Source: Ceratotherium simum simum
Lineage: Eukaryota > Chordata > Mammalia > Perissodactyla > Rhinocerotidae
Assembly (NCBI RefSeq): GCF_000283155.1
Contig: NW_004454225.1
Coordinates: 4,554,764 to 4,618,763, forward strand
Reading direction: 5' to 3'
Length of the DNA: 64,000 bases
Made by a program: the position numbers and the translations under genes. The notes beneath the pieces were generated by a model. That model made no database searches and was not told the origin of the DNA. It was given only the letters and a program-made list of their open reading frames with translations. This document shows, one piece after another, positions 32,891 through 45,955 of this stretch. The stretch's first letter is position 1; every line of letters starts with the position of its first letter.

Positions 32891-34119
32891 TTGACACCCA
32901 CACATCTAAGTCACAACCTAGTGGGAACCCGGCATGGAGGGGACACAAGCCCAGAGCAGGCCACGCCTGCCGTGGACACCAAAGCCGCACATTCCCAAAG
33001 GCTCGGTGAGAAGCTTCCAGGAGTGGAAGAGAGAGGCCAGCAGGAGGGGTTGGGCTGTCAGGTCCTGGCTGAGAAGCTGAGGCAGGCGTGGGGCCCGGGG
33101 GGCCAGATTTGGAAGGCCTCCCTTCTCCCCATCCTCTGATGAAAAGACCTTCTCTCTCCAGTGTCAACAGTCAGATTTATTTTCCTGTTAAAAAATTACT
33201 GGTATTGCAACTAGAATCAATTCCTACTGTTTTCCTTTCACGTGAGCAGATCCTCAGCCGCACTCAAGTTAAGCAGCTTTCTGGCCGTTCCTGGAAGCCG
33301 GGCACCCTTTATGATATGGTTTCCGAGTGGAAAGACTTTCTCTGGAAGACAGCTCATCTGGAAGTTAAGAGACTTCTGCCTTTATTGGAGTGAAAAACTC
33401 GTTCTGTAGAAAATGCCCTGCACTGGACCACTTTTAGGACCAGAAATCTCCAAGGGACGAGCTGACTGACAACAGACACAGTCTGTCCTTCGTCTGGAAA
33501 GAAAGGGAAAAGTCAGCCGTGCCGTGTATTTCCACTCGGTCCCAGCAGACGAGCAGCCGCCCGGGGCCCGAAGATTTCCTTCACCCAGAAGCCTCCTCGC
33601 CGGGAAATTCCTTCACCCCCTCGGCGGACCAAAGGGAAGCTTTTTCAGGCTTTTTCCTCTGACTTGGGTGAAAGGATTCCTGAGCAGAGCCCTGCCTGGC
33701 GGGGAGCCCGAGCCTGAGTCACGGCCTCCCTGCGGCCTGCTGGCCATTACTCTTCCTTTCTCTCCTCCGCGCGCCTATCTGCTGATCGTTGTGTCAGCAC
33801 CTTCCGGAGATGAGACGCACAGAGGGCTCGGCCATCCCTGAGCTGCCGGTGGTACTGGGGCTGGGCTCCTTGCCAGATGCAGCTGACTTCAGAGTGGGCG
33901 GGAGGCCCTTGTCCCCGGGCCCAGGGCCTGGACCCAGGCAGGGGTCCCCTCACTCCTCACCACAGCCTTCCTGCCTCCTCTGACACCAACACCCTGCCGT
34001 GTCCAACTGCCCGCTACTGGGCCTAACCAGTGTCTGGGGGTAGAGGGGTGGGGTGGCGCAAGGATGGGATGGAAACTCATCTTTGCCAGATGCTGGGCTT
34101 CCCTCCATCCCCTCAGCTA

Positions 34120-34245
34120 CCCTGCTAGCAGGTTCTATTGTATCCACATCTTGCAGATGGAAACAGGCTCAGAGAAGGGAAGTCACTTTTCTAAGGCCAC
34201 ATAGCCAGCGAGGGCAGAGCGGGGGTTTGAACCCAGCTCCACCCT
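34120..34245 (+). repeat. MIR SINE
   Basis: CTTGCAGATGGAAACAGGCTC and GCGGGGGTTTGAACCCAGC. Confidence 0.75.
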
Positions 34246-37200
34246 CTCACAAGAGCTGCCATGTAACACCGCTGGGGCGTCTGCACTCCCGGCGAGACTG
34301 TGAGCTCTGCAGCCTCCTCTCCTCCCAGCAGCTTACCTGCTCCCCCTCCAGGGGGATGACAGCTCCATCCCTGCAGGTGCTCAGGCCAAGCACACGGATC
34401 TCTGGAATGAATGAATGAATGAGTGAGAAACTAGGAGAGGAGTCCCTGCGCGAGGCCCTTTCCCTTAACACTGAGGTGAAGAGGGCCCCACAGGGAATTC
34501 CAATCAAATCAATAATAGATAATGTGACTTTGGTCACATTACACATTTGTAGAAAATGGATGTCAGCATCTGAAAGCACAGACTTTGGCCCTCCTTAGGA
34601 AAGAAGTGGCCACCATGGGGAATTATAAAGTGACAGGAAGGCTGGCGCCAGAACAGAGTGCTCCCTTCAAGTCAATTCCGCAGGGGTCTAACGGGTGCTC
34701 CGGGGACAGGGCCCTGTGCTCGGTGCTGAGAACACCGCCCGACCCTTCCCTTCCTCTCGGCGGGATCCCTGACCCCCAGGTCACAGACATCACCATGTCA
34801 CTCCCAGGGACACAGTGCAGTGTGGAAGGGAGGGAAGGGGTCAGGCAGAGGTCAGCAGGACTGTGGCCCCTCCCTTGTTCTGGACAGATGCCTCCCAAGA
34901 GTCCCCTCTGAGTTGGGGATGCAGCTGACCAGCTGCAGGTTGACCCCCTGCTACAACCCTCTGTGCCCCAGGAAGCCCTTCCGTCCCCTGGGCACGTGGG
35001 GCCACCCCCACGTGGGCCCTCTTTCATGGTAACCCGTGATGCTGACTAATGTCTTCTGCCCACAGGGCCGAGCCCTGCCCTGCCCCTCCCTGAAGAGCCC
35101 ATCGGGATGGCCCCGAGTGAGAGGGGCTGCTTTGGAAGACCCGCTCCATGTTCCCTCCACCCTATCTTATCCCAACCCCCTGCATCATTGGCTGAGATGG
35201 TCCACGGGTCATTTTGACTTAGAAAAAGACTCTCCAAGGCTCTGGGACCTGCTCTGTGAGGAAGCTCAGAGTTTAGTCAGGGATAATGCCCTGGCACTTA
35301 GCCTGGCCTGGGGGAGGAACCGAAACCATCTTTGTGGGACCCTTTTCCATCAGGAAAAGATGTGGGAAGGGGACCAAGAACGGCACCTGCTAAGGACTCA
35401 GGGGGCCTAAAGGCACTGCACACACTCAGCCTGACAGCTCCCAGGAGGGACACGATCATTCGACAGGGAAAGAACCGGGGCTGACAGAGGCGAGTCAGCC
35501 AGCATCCCAGAGCGAGGACGTGGCGGGGCCGAGCCTGTCTCTTCTCTAGGAACTGGCTGTGTTCAGCAGAGGAAGTTGGGTCTGAGGCTGACACAGTGTT
35601 GAGGAGGCTCTCGCTGCAAAAACCTACAATTATAAAACCAAAATTAGGTGTGACAGTGGATATTAACTTCCCCTTCTAATGAGAACAGAACTCACAAGTT
35701 ACACATTTTAAAAGACTGACAAATACCCCAAACGTCAAGCAACCGAGCAAAGTAACAGGACGTCTTGTATTAAGTGACCAGCCAGCTCTGTAAAACACCT
35801 TCCCTGTGAGTTTGTACATGCCGATCACCTCTGCCAGACAAGGATTCCGGAATGCCATGTTCCACAGACGGAATACAAACTCTGAAGGACCACGTTTCTT
35901 TCAGAGATGAGCAGTAAGAATTCAGGGCATGTCCAGTCTTCTCCTGCAGGGGCTGATCTAAAATGCTCCTTGGATGGAGGACATTGGTTACCCAGTGTGG
36001 TTTCCATGCCTTCGCTGTGGGGACCTATTAGGAGTTTTGTGTTATCTTTGTTGATGTCAATATTTCATGTCAAATCAGCAAGAAATTTCAGTCTTTTTCC
36101 ATCATGTTCGTAGGGTTCACTCTTCTGCGTTCATTGAAGGGAGGATTCTTGGAAGCCATCTACACCCACGACAGCCCAATAACTGAACTGCACATGGATG
36201 TAACTGTGAGCCACATAAACGATCCCATAATCCCAAACTAAATGCATTCCCATATCAACTTCCCCAAAATGCCCACGGCCAGCCTAACACCTGGAAGAGA
36301 GGTGGGGAGGAAGGGGATCGGAGTGGAAAGAGATTTAACTAACTGAGGTTAAAATGTCTCACATTTGCAAACTTTCCCGAAACCCATGACCATGTGAACA
36401 CGTTGCAACCACTTATTGCAATGCAGTGGCAAAAAAAAAAAAAAAGAATTTGCTTTTACTGAATGGCACTGACTTAGCAGGCACATGCAGGCAGGCGGAG
36501 CCAAGCCACTCTCTGGCTGTTCCAGGGAAAGTGCCCCAAAGAGGATGCAGCAGCCAAACTCCTGCTGGTTTTTGATCTCACTCAGAAGGCCCAGCCCTTC
36601 CAGGCAGGGGTGGCCTCTGCCTCACAGGAACCTGAGTCTAGACTTGGAAGCAGGAGATCTGGGTCCAAGGCCTGACCCTGCCAAGGCCCCTGTGGGGCTT
36701 TGGGCCAGTCGTGAGCCTTCTCGAAAGGCTGATGGGAGAGGAACTGTCATAAGAAGCAGAAAAGCGCCTGTGAGTGTAAGAGGCCATGGATGGGTATGGG
36801 ACCCTTCTCCCTGGTGAGGCCGCCAGCTGCTGGCTGGGGAATACTGCTGTTTAGGGCTCTGCTGGGGGGCCCCAGGATGCTGGTTTGGCGAGTTCATCTA
36901 TCTCCCCAGGCATGGAGAAGGGGTGGTGTTTCTGAATCAGGATTCTGACCCAAACTCCAAACTGGGCTCTGGTTTACCAGCAAACTGGCCCCCCAGAATC
37001 CCCATGGCCCTGGCCCGAGCCTGCCCCTGCACACCGTGGGCGCTCTGGCCGGCCGGCCCATACTACACCAGCATCCGGGCTCGGAGAAGGAGAGACGGAG
37101 AGGCCTCATTTCATTTTCCCTTTCCAGCTTGATGGATGACGGAAGACTCCTCCTCCAGCTGTCAAGAACTCCAGCCCGCACTTTGCCTCCAACTTGATCG

Positions 37201-38965
37201 TACAGGACCCGGCTCCTTTTCATCCTGGAATCAAATGTCTATTTGATGAGCTTTTCATCCATTTTCCAAAAATGTGGCAATTTAGGATGTTCTGAATCTT
37301 GCAGGACTGTATGTGTTGCACCCTGACAATATACCAGTGGGGCCCCAAACCTGACATTGGTGGATGCCTTGCTCTCTGCCAGCCCCTTTATCCCCACCCC
37401 CACCCCTGGCCCCCATGGCCCCTGGCTCTCTCTGCTTTGCCAGAGCCTTGGTGAGGGATGGAGGGTCAGCTGAGTGCTCTTGGCAGAGGGTCAGGAGAGG
37501 CGCTGGGTGGAGATCTGGTGCCCTGTGGAGGTCAGACAGGAAGGGCGGGGTAGGAGGGGAGGGCGTTGGGGTGGCGGGGAATAAGACGGCATCAGTCCTG
37601 ACATCCTGGATTCCAGGGCCCCTACGCTCAGCCTTCCTGACAGTAAAGGAGATTGATTGAATGCTGGTTAAATGTTCTGCATCCCACGTCTTCAGTAATG
37701 AGCTTTCTCGTTTGGTAGCAAATCTAGTTTTACAGAGCATTTTTTCAACAATTTTCTCCCTTGAGCATAAAACTCTGTGGGGTGGCAGCTCTGTATTTTC
37801 AGAGAAGGGAGCTGGGATCTGAGAAGCTGTGCCAAGTTCGTGAGTCACTGTGGGGGAGGGCCACAGGGTGGTCAAGCGACAGGAAAGGCCAGGGGCACCG
37901 GAGAGGGGACCTGCAGGTGTCAAGGCCAGGGAGCCAGGGGCCCTGGCAGGCAGGGCTGTGGGTGGTGGGGGTGGACCCTGGACCAGGGCTCATGATGGAA
38001 GCCCTGAAATTCCAAGGGTGAGGAAGGAGGCGGAAACCAAGGGCCCAGTGAGGGTTGCTGGGGGCAGAGCGAAATCAGAGCTCAGAAAGTGCAATAACCA
38101 AAGATCCATAAAGGAAGAGCTCATCGCCCCCTCCCTCCCACAGTAGTCTCTCTCCCCTAAAGGTGTCTACGCCCTCAAGCTCACCTGCAACCTGCCTCGC
38201 TCTTCTGACTCTGCAAACACACAAAGCCTAGAGCCACAGCTGGGGAATCTGGGCTAGTTTCTCTTACTGCAATAGGGCCATTTGTACCTGAATGCATCCT
38301 GCTTCCCCTGGTGGGCAGGCCACTGTCAGCTAAATCAGGAGGAAGGGCCAGGCAGGGCTGCAGAAGAGCAAAGATCTGCTCACCACCTGCAGTGGGGAAG
38401 GAGAGAGGCTGGCCATAGGGTGGGAGGCAGACGGCAGGGAGCTGAAAGAAGCCAGAGGGAGGAGCTGGGGGTGGGGACAGCCCTGCCTGACTAAATGACC
38501 TCAGGGGGACAGGAGCCCCCCACCGAGGGGACTGTCCCCAGGGGTGGGTGGTGGGCGGTGGGGGAGGATGCTGGGCAGGAAAAAACTGGCAGAACTGCTC
38601 CACTCATAAAAGGATATATTTTTGTCAGGCGCTTTTCTAGATCCATAATCACCTTCCTCCCATTTCTCCAGTCAGAGGCCAGTGGGGACATCGCTGGGAG
38701 AAGGAAGGAGGGAGAAGCAATGGGGTTCATGAGGATTGGTGAGTTTGTGACTCTGTTGCTAAGTGGCAACTCCCGATAACCTCCTCCAACCCCCTCCCCC
38801 AGGCCCGACAGAGGAGAGAGGGCAGGGGAGAGCGCGGGGCAGCCTGCCTGAGGTCTAGGGGCGACTGCAGAGGACAGCAAAGGCTGCAGGCCCTGCCCGC
38901 CCCCCCACCCCCACCCCGAGCACCAAGGCTCCAGCTTGCCTCTGCCCTCTCCAAGCAAGTCTTAC

Positions 38966-39686
38966 CGAAATGGGTTGAATTGTGTTCCCAAAAAGACGTG
39001 TTCGAGGACTAACCCCCTTTTCCTGTGAATGTGACCTTATTTGGAAATAGGGTTTTTGCAGATATAATTAGTTCCTTTCATCTCGAGATGAAATCATCTT
39101 GGATTTAGGGTGGGCCCTAAATCCAATGGCTGGTGTCCTTATAAGAAGAGGAGAGCGAGGCCGGCCCAGTGGTGTAGCAGTTAAGTTCGAGCGCTCTGCT
39201 TTGGTGGCCCGGGGTTCGCAGATTCAGATCCCGGGCGCGGACCTACGCACCACTCATCAAGCCATGCTGTGGCCGTGTCCCATATAAAGTAGAGGAAAAT
39301 GGGCATGGATGTTAGCCCAGGGCCAATCTTCCTCAGCAAAAAAGAGGAGGATTGGCAACAGATGTTAGCTTAGGGCTAATCTTCATCACAAAAAAAAAAA
39401 AAAAAAAGAAGAGGAGGGGACATACAGGGACACAGAGGAGGAAGGCATGTGAAGACAGAGGCAGAGACAGGAGTGATGTAGTTACAAGCCAAGGAACACC
39501 TGGGGCCACCAGAAGCTGGAAGAGGAAAGGTAAGATTCTTCTCCAGAACCTTCAGCGGGAGCACGACCCTGCTGACACCTTGATTTTGGACTGCTAACTT
39601 CTAGAACTGTGGGAGAACAAATGTCTGTTGCTTTAAGCCACCTAGTTAGTGGTACTTTGTTATGGCAGCCTCAGCAAACGAACACA
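38966..39686 (+). repeat. LTR-like repeat (MaLR/ERV type), split by an ERE
   Basis: Recognised by GTGACCTTATTTGGAAATAG, GGTGGGCCCTAAATCCAATG, GGTGTCCTTATAAGAAGAG and the 3' part with CCTTGATTTTGGACTGC and TTGCTTTAAGCCACC. Exact family is uncertain. The ERE at 39154-39405 interrupts it. Confidence 0.7.
39154..39405 (+). mobile_element. ERE SINE with long two-module tail
   Basis: Starts AGCGAGGCCGGCCCAGTGG and carries the extended tail with two copies of the GATGTTAGC module (ERE2-like). Duplicated AAGAAGAGGAG flanks it (39143-39153 and 39406-39416). It is inserted inside an LTR-like repeat at 38966-39686. Confidence 0.93.
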
Positions 39687-39914
39687 CTGAATAAAGAAAC
39701 CAAACAAGGATCATGAGCAAGACTGGTGCCTCTCCTCAAGGGGAGGCAGGCCAGAGATTGTAAACACCTCCGAGCCACGACGGGAGCAACCCTTTACAAC
39801 AGAGAGTTATAGGAGGGAAATAAAGTAACCTTTTATTGTAAAGCCACATAGCCTTACGAAAAGTCTGGAAAATAGAAAAGAGCATTTACCCGTTATCCCA
39901 TGATACCCTTTGGA

Positions 39915-40115
39915 CCTTGCAGACCCAGGTTCAGATCCCTGCTCCATCATCTTCCTTTTGACTTGGACGTAATTCACTTCTCTGAGCCTCAGTTGATTCA
40001 TCTGTAAAGTGGGGATAATAATCCTGCCCCCCCCCAAATTTCTTAGAATTAAATGAGAAGACACACATGTGGTGCCAGCATGTGCCCGGCTACTCATCAG
40101 ATCTTAGTAAGGTGC
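39915..40115 (-). repeat. MIR SINE
   Basis: CAGGTTCAGATCCCTGCTCC, TGAGCCTCAGTTGATTCATC and GTAAAGTGGGGATAATAATC. Confidence 0.8.
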
Positions 40116-40275
40116 TCATTCACTACTGATTCCTTCCCGTCTCTGATGAAAGACTCCAAAATGATGAAATTGTTATAAAATCCCTAAATTTGGATGTATC
40201 ACAACTTTCTTCTTTCTTTATTTGGAAATAACAAGGGTTTTTTCTTTATTAAACTTTAAAAAACTTAATGTTTTA

Positions 40276-40378
40276 CAACTAGGATATACAACCATGCTCT
40301 GGGGCTTTAGGGAGGAAAAAAAAAAGGAAGATCGGCAATAGATATTAGCTCAGGGCGAATCTTTCCCTGCAAAAAAAA
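40276..40378 (+). mobile_element. ERE SINE, 5'-truncated tail fragment
   Basis: Only the 3' module survives: a degenerate CAACTAGGATATACAACCATG, then GGGGCTTTAGGG, an A run and GATATTAGCTCAGGGCGAATC, then a second A run. The tRNA-like half is absent. It abuts an antisense L1 on its right. Confidence 0.8.
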
Positions 40379-40379
40379 A

Positions 40380-40940
40380 TTTATTTTTAAATTTACATAC
40401 AGTAAAATCCACTCTTTCCAGTGTACAGTTCTCTGGGTTTTCACAAATGCATACAGTCGTGTAACCACTCCCACAGTCCATATAAAGAACATTCCATCAC
40501 CCCACAAATTCCCTCTTGCTGCCACTTTGTGGCCAGCCCTGCCCTCAGCCCCTGGCAACCACTGGTCTGTCCTCCTTTTGCCTTTTCCAGAGCGTCACTG
40601 AAGTGGGATTGCGGCAGGTGGCCTCTCAAGTCTGGATCCTTCCCTTGGCATAATACGTTCGAGGCTCACCGTGCTGTTGCGTGGATGCCCTCGTATCGGA
40701 TGTGATTCCCACCGACGGCGGAGTGCGCCCCACTGTGTGCACAGCCATGGTTTGCTGTCCCTTCAGGTGAAGGGTGCGGGCTGCTCCTAGATTTTGGTGG
40801 TTATGAATAAAGCTGCTGCAAACATTCACATCCGGGTTTTCGTGTGAACATAGGTTTTCATTTCTCTTGGGTGAACACTGAGGAGTGGGGTTTCCAGGGC
40901 CCCATCAGGTTTCCAATGACCCCCGAGCCAGACTTGCTAA
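40380..40940 (-). mobile_element. L1 3' region, antisense
   Basis: GTTATGAATAAAGCTGCTGC, TTTTCATTTCTCTTGGGTG and CCCCTGGCAACCACTGGTC are L1M 3' sequence read backwards. Confidence 0.8.
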
Positions 40941-41645
40941 GAGGGTGGTTGCGGAGAAGAGGCGATCAGCTCCGGGTCCCTGTCAGCAGGCCGGGGATGA
41001 CAAAGGGTGATCCACAGAGGCGCAGATGTCAGCTGTCGCTTGAGCCTCCTCCTGTTCCGTGCCCTTTCCCTCGAAAGTAAAATTCTTGTTTCGGTTTCGT
41101 TTCCTGATGTTTCCACTAACATTAGGAAGTGCCCAAGAGCAGTGAAAGAATGAAGTTGTGGATCAAAACAGCCCAGAAAAGGATTCCACGGTTTCCACAT
41201 CAATGATCAAATCCCAAGAAATTGGGAATCAACCTTAAAAGCCAAAATAAGAATTAAAAAAACAAACCCTCGTTATATCCTTATTTTTCTTTGTCACAAA
41301 ACATTATATGTACCTCCATTCTGTTCTTCACACAGCAGCAGAGGGAATTCTAAAGGTGGAGGGGCTGTGCCCCCCGATCAGGTGAAGGTGCACCGTCTTC
41401 CCCTCAGTGCACCCCTTGCTGCCCGGGGCTGGGCAGTCTCTGCAGGGCCCTCCTGGACTAGGAGCCTTGGTCGGCTGGACTTGCCCCAAAACCGCTGCAG
41501 GGAAACCACAGCCACTCTACCCCATTACCTCGAGCCCCAATTCTGCCAACGTAGCCCTGGCATGGCTTGGGATTGGGGCACCAGGCCTCCCTGTCTCGTC
41601 TGTCTCCACTGGCCATTTCTCAAACAGTCTTTATTGCTAGAAGAG

Positions 41646-42060
41646 TCATGGAAACTGTATTAGTCTGGGTTCCCCAGGGAAACAGAACCAAGAGGAGATG
41701 TATATATATCAAGATGTATTATAAGGAATTGACTCATGTGACTGTGGAGGCTGAGAAGTCCCAAGATCTGCATTCAGCAAGCTGGAGACCCAGGAGAGCC
41801 GATGGTGTAAGTTCCAGCCCTAGTCTGAGTCCGAAGGCAGGAGAAAACCAACGTCCTAACTGGTAGACAGGCAGAGGGGCAAACGCTCCCCTCTCCACCT
41901 GTTTCTTCTATGCAGGCCTTCAGCGGACTGGATGAGGCCCACCCACATCAGGGAGGGCAATCCACATTACTCAGTCTGCTGATGCAGATGTCAATCTCAT
42001 CCAGAAAAACCCTCACAGAGACACCCAGAGTAATGCTTGATCAAATGTCAGGGCACCTGT
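41646..42060 (+). repeat. Mammalian interspersed repeat, family uncertain
   Basis: Starts GTATTAGTCTGGGTTCCCCAG, with GGAATTGACTCATGTGAC, GGATGAGGCCCACCCACAT and GTCAGGGCACCTGTGCCCAG, a familiar dispersed repeat order in mammals. I do not assign the family name. Confidence 0.65.
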
Positions 42061-42429
42061 GCCCAGCCTAGTTGACGTGTACAACGAAGCATCACAGAAA
42101 CCAGGGAAGAACAGCCATCATCCCCCGAGCTGGTCCATAGGTGGGGGAGACCTCCCCAGGACGGTGTGGCTGCGCGATGCCTCCTCAGGCTTGGCTGCTG
42201 GCCCTGGGCCTGGGTCTCCCTGCAGGACGCCAGGCCAGGTGGGGAGGAGGGCAGCCGGTGACTGACTGCTGGGAGTAAATGCTAGTTTTGCAGAGTATTC
42301 CATCAGTGTTCCACTCCAGGCGGGCTGTGTTTCCTCCTAGTCCTGGTGCTAGTGGGCCTGGAGATGGGGTCTGTGCCATCCTTGCTCCTCCATGCTGCTT
42401 CTGGAATATTCTCCTCCCTCTTCTCCACG

Positions 42430-43015
42430 AAGCTGACCCCTGAACCTCTTGTCAGATCTTCCTACCTGTTACCTCTCCTTGCTACAGTCATCAGACCTCC
42501 AGGCCATTCTACGCTCAATCCTTGAAGGTTCTGGCCTACTGTCTCCTCCACCAACCACTCCTGTCTCACTTCTTGGTGATTCCGGTACCTGTGGAAATGG
42601 CCTTTCGGCCTCTGAGTCCTTCACCTCCCCTTGTCCTTTGTCCTCCTTGAAGCTCCACGTCCTGTTCCCAGAGCACACTCCAGACCTTGCAAGCGCGCCC
42701 AGGTCCTTCAGACCCTCAATTTCCAGCACCTTCAGGTCACCACCTCCTACCATCCACTCCCTGCTTCTAGATTCCTGCTTCCAACAACCTGTGATCACCT
42801 GACGGCCTACGAGCCGTGGTCCCAGCTCACCCTCACCCATCCTCACTCAGCGGCACAATGGCTCTGACACCTGGACCCCCTCTGCATTCTCCCTACTTGC
42901 CTGGGAAAACACCAACTCTGGTTGGATCCCACCCTCCGCCCACCCTTGCACACGCCTACACTCCTGAATGTGGCTGGAGACAAACACACAACACCATTGA
43001 TCGGGCTCATTCACC
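42430..43015 (+). mobile_element. L2 internal fragment
   Basis: C/T-rich block with L2 ORF-like order preceding the ERE at 43034. Part of a longer plus-oriented L2 block. Confidence 0.5.
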
Positions 43016-43033
43016 ATCAAAACTGCTTCCTCA

Positions 43034-43231
43034 GGGCCGGCCCTGTGGCTTGGTGGTTAAGTGCGCGCGCTGCGATGCTGGCGGCCCGGGTTTGGATCCC
43101 GGGTGCGCATCGAGGCACCACTTCTCCGTTCATCCTGAGGCCGAGTCCCACATGCAGCAACTAGAAGGATGTGCAGCTACGACACACAACTGTCCACTGG
43201 GGCTTTGGGGGGAAAAAATAAAATAAATAAA

Positions 43232-43257
<26 letters not shown>
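43034..43257 (+). mobile_element. ERE SINE, full length
   Basis: Same subfamily as the copy at 11080 (shared GCGATGCTGGCGG, GTGCGCATCGAGGCACC and AATAAAATAAATAAAATC tail). Perfect 15-base duplications AAAACTGCTTCCTCA at 43019-43033 and 43258-43272. The long pure A tail suggests a recent insertion. Confidence 0.97.
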
Positions 43258-43263
<6 letters not shown>

Positions 43264-43272
43264 GCTTCCTCA

Positions 43273-44280
43273 ATGGGCCCTCCCACCACCTTCCTGCAGC
43301 CCCCTGCCACCCGGTCCAGTCCCTGCCCCCTCCCCTCCTTGTTCCTCAGTGAATAGTCCCACAACCCCTCTCTCCTTCCCCAAGCTGGCTTCTATTTTAC
43401 TGAGGAAAAGGAGAGCCCAACAGCAAAGAGCTCCCTGAGGATCCCTCGGCTCCGTTCTTCCGTTTGTTCAGACTAAGCCTTGCAGTCATCCTGCTTCCTC
43501 TCTTTCTCTCACATGCCCAGCCGCCTCTACCTGCAAAATATCACCAGAATACAGCCCCTTCAAGTCACTTCTGCTGCCACAGGCCCACTTGGAGCTCCTG
43601 CCTCCCCGCTGTATCATCGGGGGAAGCTCCTTGAAGGCTCTCTGTCTCCGCCCCTGTGTCCTTCCCCAGTCTGTGCTCAGCACTGCAGCCAGAGGGATGG
43701 AGTTCAGCATAAGCCGGGTCACAACGCCCTGCAAACCCTTCCCATGGCTTCTTGTCCTCGGGGTCAAAACCAATGTCCTTGAGTGCCCCCAGGTTTTCTA
43801 GGACCCACTACTGCCCCATTCTGTTACCCTCTGTCCAGTCCCCTCCCCTTCTCTCCCAGCTCACCCACTCACCACACCGGCCTCCCTGCTGGTTCTCCAG
43901 CCAAACGCGCTCCCATCTGAGCCCCCACACTTGCTGCTCCCTCTGCCTTGAGCCCTGCCCTGCCCCCATACCCAGGAGAGTCCCTCCTGTCACGTTTCCT
44001 GGCTTCACTAAAATGTTACCCTCCTCAGGAGGCCTTTCCTGGCCACCCATCTAAAATGGCACCCCTCCCCAGACTCGGCATCTCCCTCCCTGCCTTGTGT
44101 CCCTCCTTGACACTTAGTGTGGTATCTTTTTTTATCTTTATTTACCTCGTTTTTTGTCTGTCTCCCCATCCTGTAATGGAAACCCCACGAGAGCAGGGAG
44201 TATTCGTTTATTCACTGCTGAGTCCCCAGCCCTACAGCAGCGCCCAGCACGTGGCAGGAACTCAACATGATTCTGTTCTA
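43273..44280 (+). mobile_element. LINE L2, 3' part
   Basis: Includes CCCTTCCCATGGCTTCTTGTC, AGGAGGCCTTTCCTGGCCACC, and the end CCCAGCACGTGGCAGGAAC before an ACTCAA tail. Confidence 0.75.
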
Positions 44281-44459
44281 TGGCGCCTGTGCCCACCCAG
44301 GACCTCCACTGGGGCCACACCCCCTCCCTTCTCGCCAACTCAAGCCTGCTGCTTCAGCAATCCCCCCGCTCCTGCATCATTTCCCCTCCACTACTGGATC
44401 ATTTCCATCAGTGTACAAAAGTGCAAATACACTGTAATATCTCCCTTCTTAAAAAATAA

Positions 44460-45955
44460 CAACAAAAACCCCCCACAAAAGCCTCTCTTGGCCCAGCATC
44501 ACTTTCCAAGAATCGTGCCCTTTCTCTGACCCTCCTTCTAGCAGAACTCTTTGAAAGAAAGTCTGTATTGGCTGTGTCACCTCCCCTCCTCCATTCTCTC
44601 CAGAAGCCACTCCGACCAGTTCTCCTCTCCTCCTCTCTCTGAAATGCTCCTGTCAAGGTCCAATGACTTTCGTGTTGTAATCCAGCAGCCCTGTCCCAGG
44701 CCGCACCCCGTCAGCTACGTTAACACAGGATGCCCTCCCAAGATCTGGGTGACAGGACCTGCCCGCCTGGTTTCTCCTCTCTCGCCGGCTGCTCCTTCTC
44801 AGCATCCTTTGCTGGTTTCTCAGCGTCCCAACCTCTAAATGGGGGCAAGTCCCAAGCCATCCTCAAATCTTCTCGTCCCTGTCCACAATCACTCCCGCAA
44901 CGATCTCACCTAGTCTTGAGGCTTTAAATCCCACTAGAGGGCTTGGAGCCTCAGCCTTGGACCTCTGGACAGGACTTCGCCCCTGACTTGAGACTCAACT
45001 GTCCAGTGTCCAACTGCAAATCTCCACTCGGGGGCCAGTGGGCTCCTCAGACCTTCCACAGCCACGTCCGTTGTCTCGCCCTCCCTCACCAACCTGCTCC
45101 TCCCACCCCCCCCCCACGTCTGTGGAGGATAAGGCTCCTTCCTGTCGTGTCATTGGTGGTGGCCTTTGCCCTTCTGTTTCTCTCACACTCCCCACCCAAC
45201 CCTCCGCAAATCCTGTTGGATTGACCTTCAAATACACTCAGACTAAGACGCTTCTCACCACTCAGGTCTTCACTGCCATTTCCTCTCCCCAGTTCATTGT
45301 AATAACCCTTAGCAGGTCTCTGCTCTATCTCCCCCAGCCTGCCTGCCCCAACTTCTAGTCAATTCCCCACAGAGCAGCCAGGATGAGCCCTGAAAATGTA
45401 AGTCAGAGGCCAGGGCTCTGCTCAGAACCCATTAGTGGCTCCCTCATCACGCAGCATGGAAGCCAAAGTCCCCTGGCGGCCCAGCTGGCCCCACGTGCCC
45501 TGACTCCCACTGCCTCTCCAAGCCCCTGTCCTCCTCCTCTCCATGCTCTCTGCCTCGTACTTTCCTCCCCCACACCGCCCTCCTCAGTGGGTTGGAACAT
45601 GCCAAACATCCCTGCTTCAGGGCCTTTGCACTGCTGTTCTCTATTTCCCGAATGCTTTCCCCCTACCCCTGCCTATATCTGCACGGTTTGCTCCCCCCTC
45701 CTTTAGGTCGGTGCCTTCTCTGTGAACCTTCCCTGCTCCTTCTATTGAAAATTGCAACTTCTCCACTCCCCACCTGGATGCCCCACCCCCTCCTTGTATT
45801 TCCTCCATAGCAGCTGTCACAAAGTCTCATCCTATACATTTGATTGATTGTCTGTCTCCCCCTACTAGAAAGTGCTGAGAATATTCTCTTTTGTTCACTT
45901 CCTGAACAATATCTGGTACATAATAGACCTTCACGAAAGCTGTACTAGATGAAAA
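44460..45955 (+). mobile_element. LINE L2, long copy
   Basis: Blocks in L2 order: AAGGTCCAATGACTTTCG, CACAGAGCAGCCAGGATGAG, GGGCCTTTGCACTGCTGTTC, ATATCTGGTACATAATAGACC. ORF decayed. Homology to the preceding copy suggests a second L2 insertion rather than one element. Confidence 0.75.

Larger units (their letters stand above)
32025..38960. other. Intergenic, mostly unique sequence
   Basis: Few repeats are recognisable apart from a MIR near 34120, an L2-like end near 32800 and an A15 run at 36431-36445. Low-GC unique stretches lie at 33150-33450 and 35590-36480. No exon or RNA gene is supported. Confidence 0.5.
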
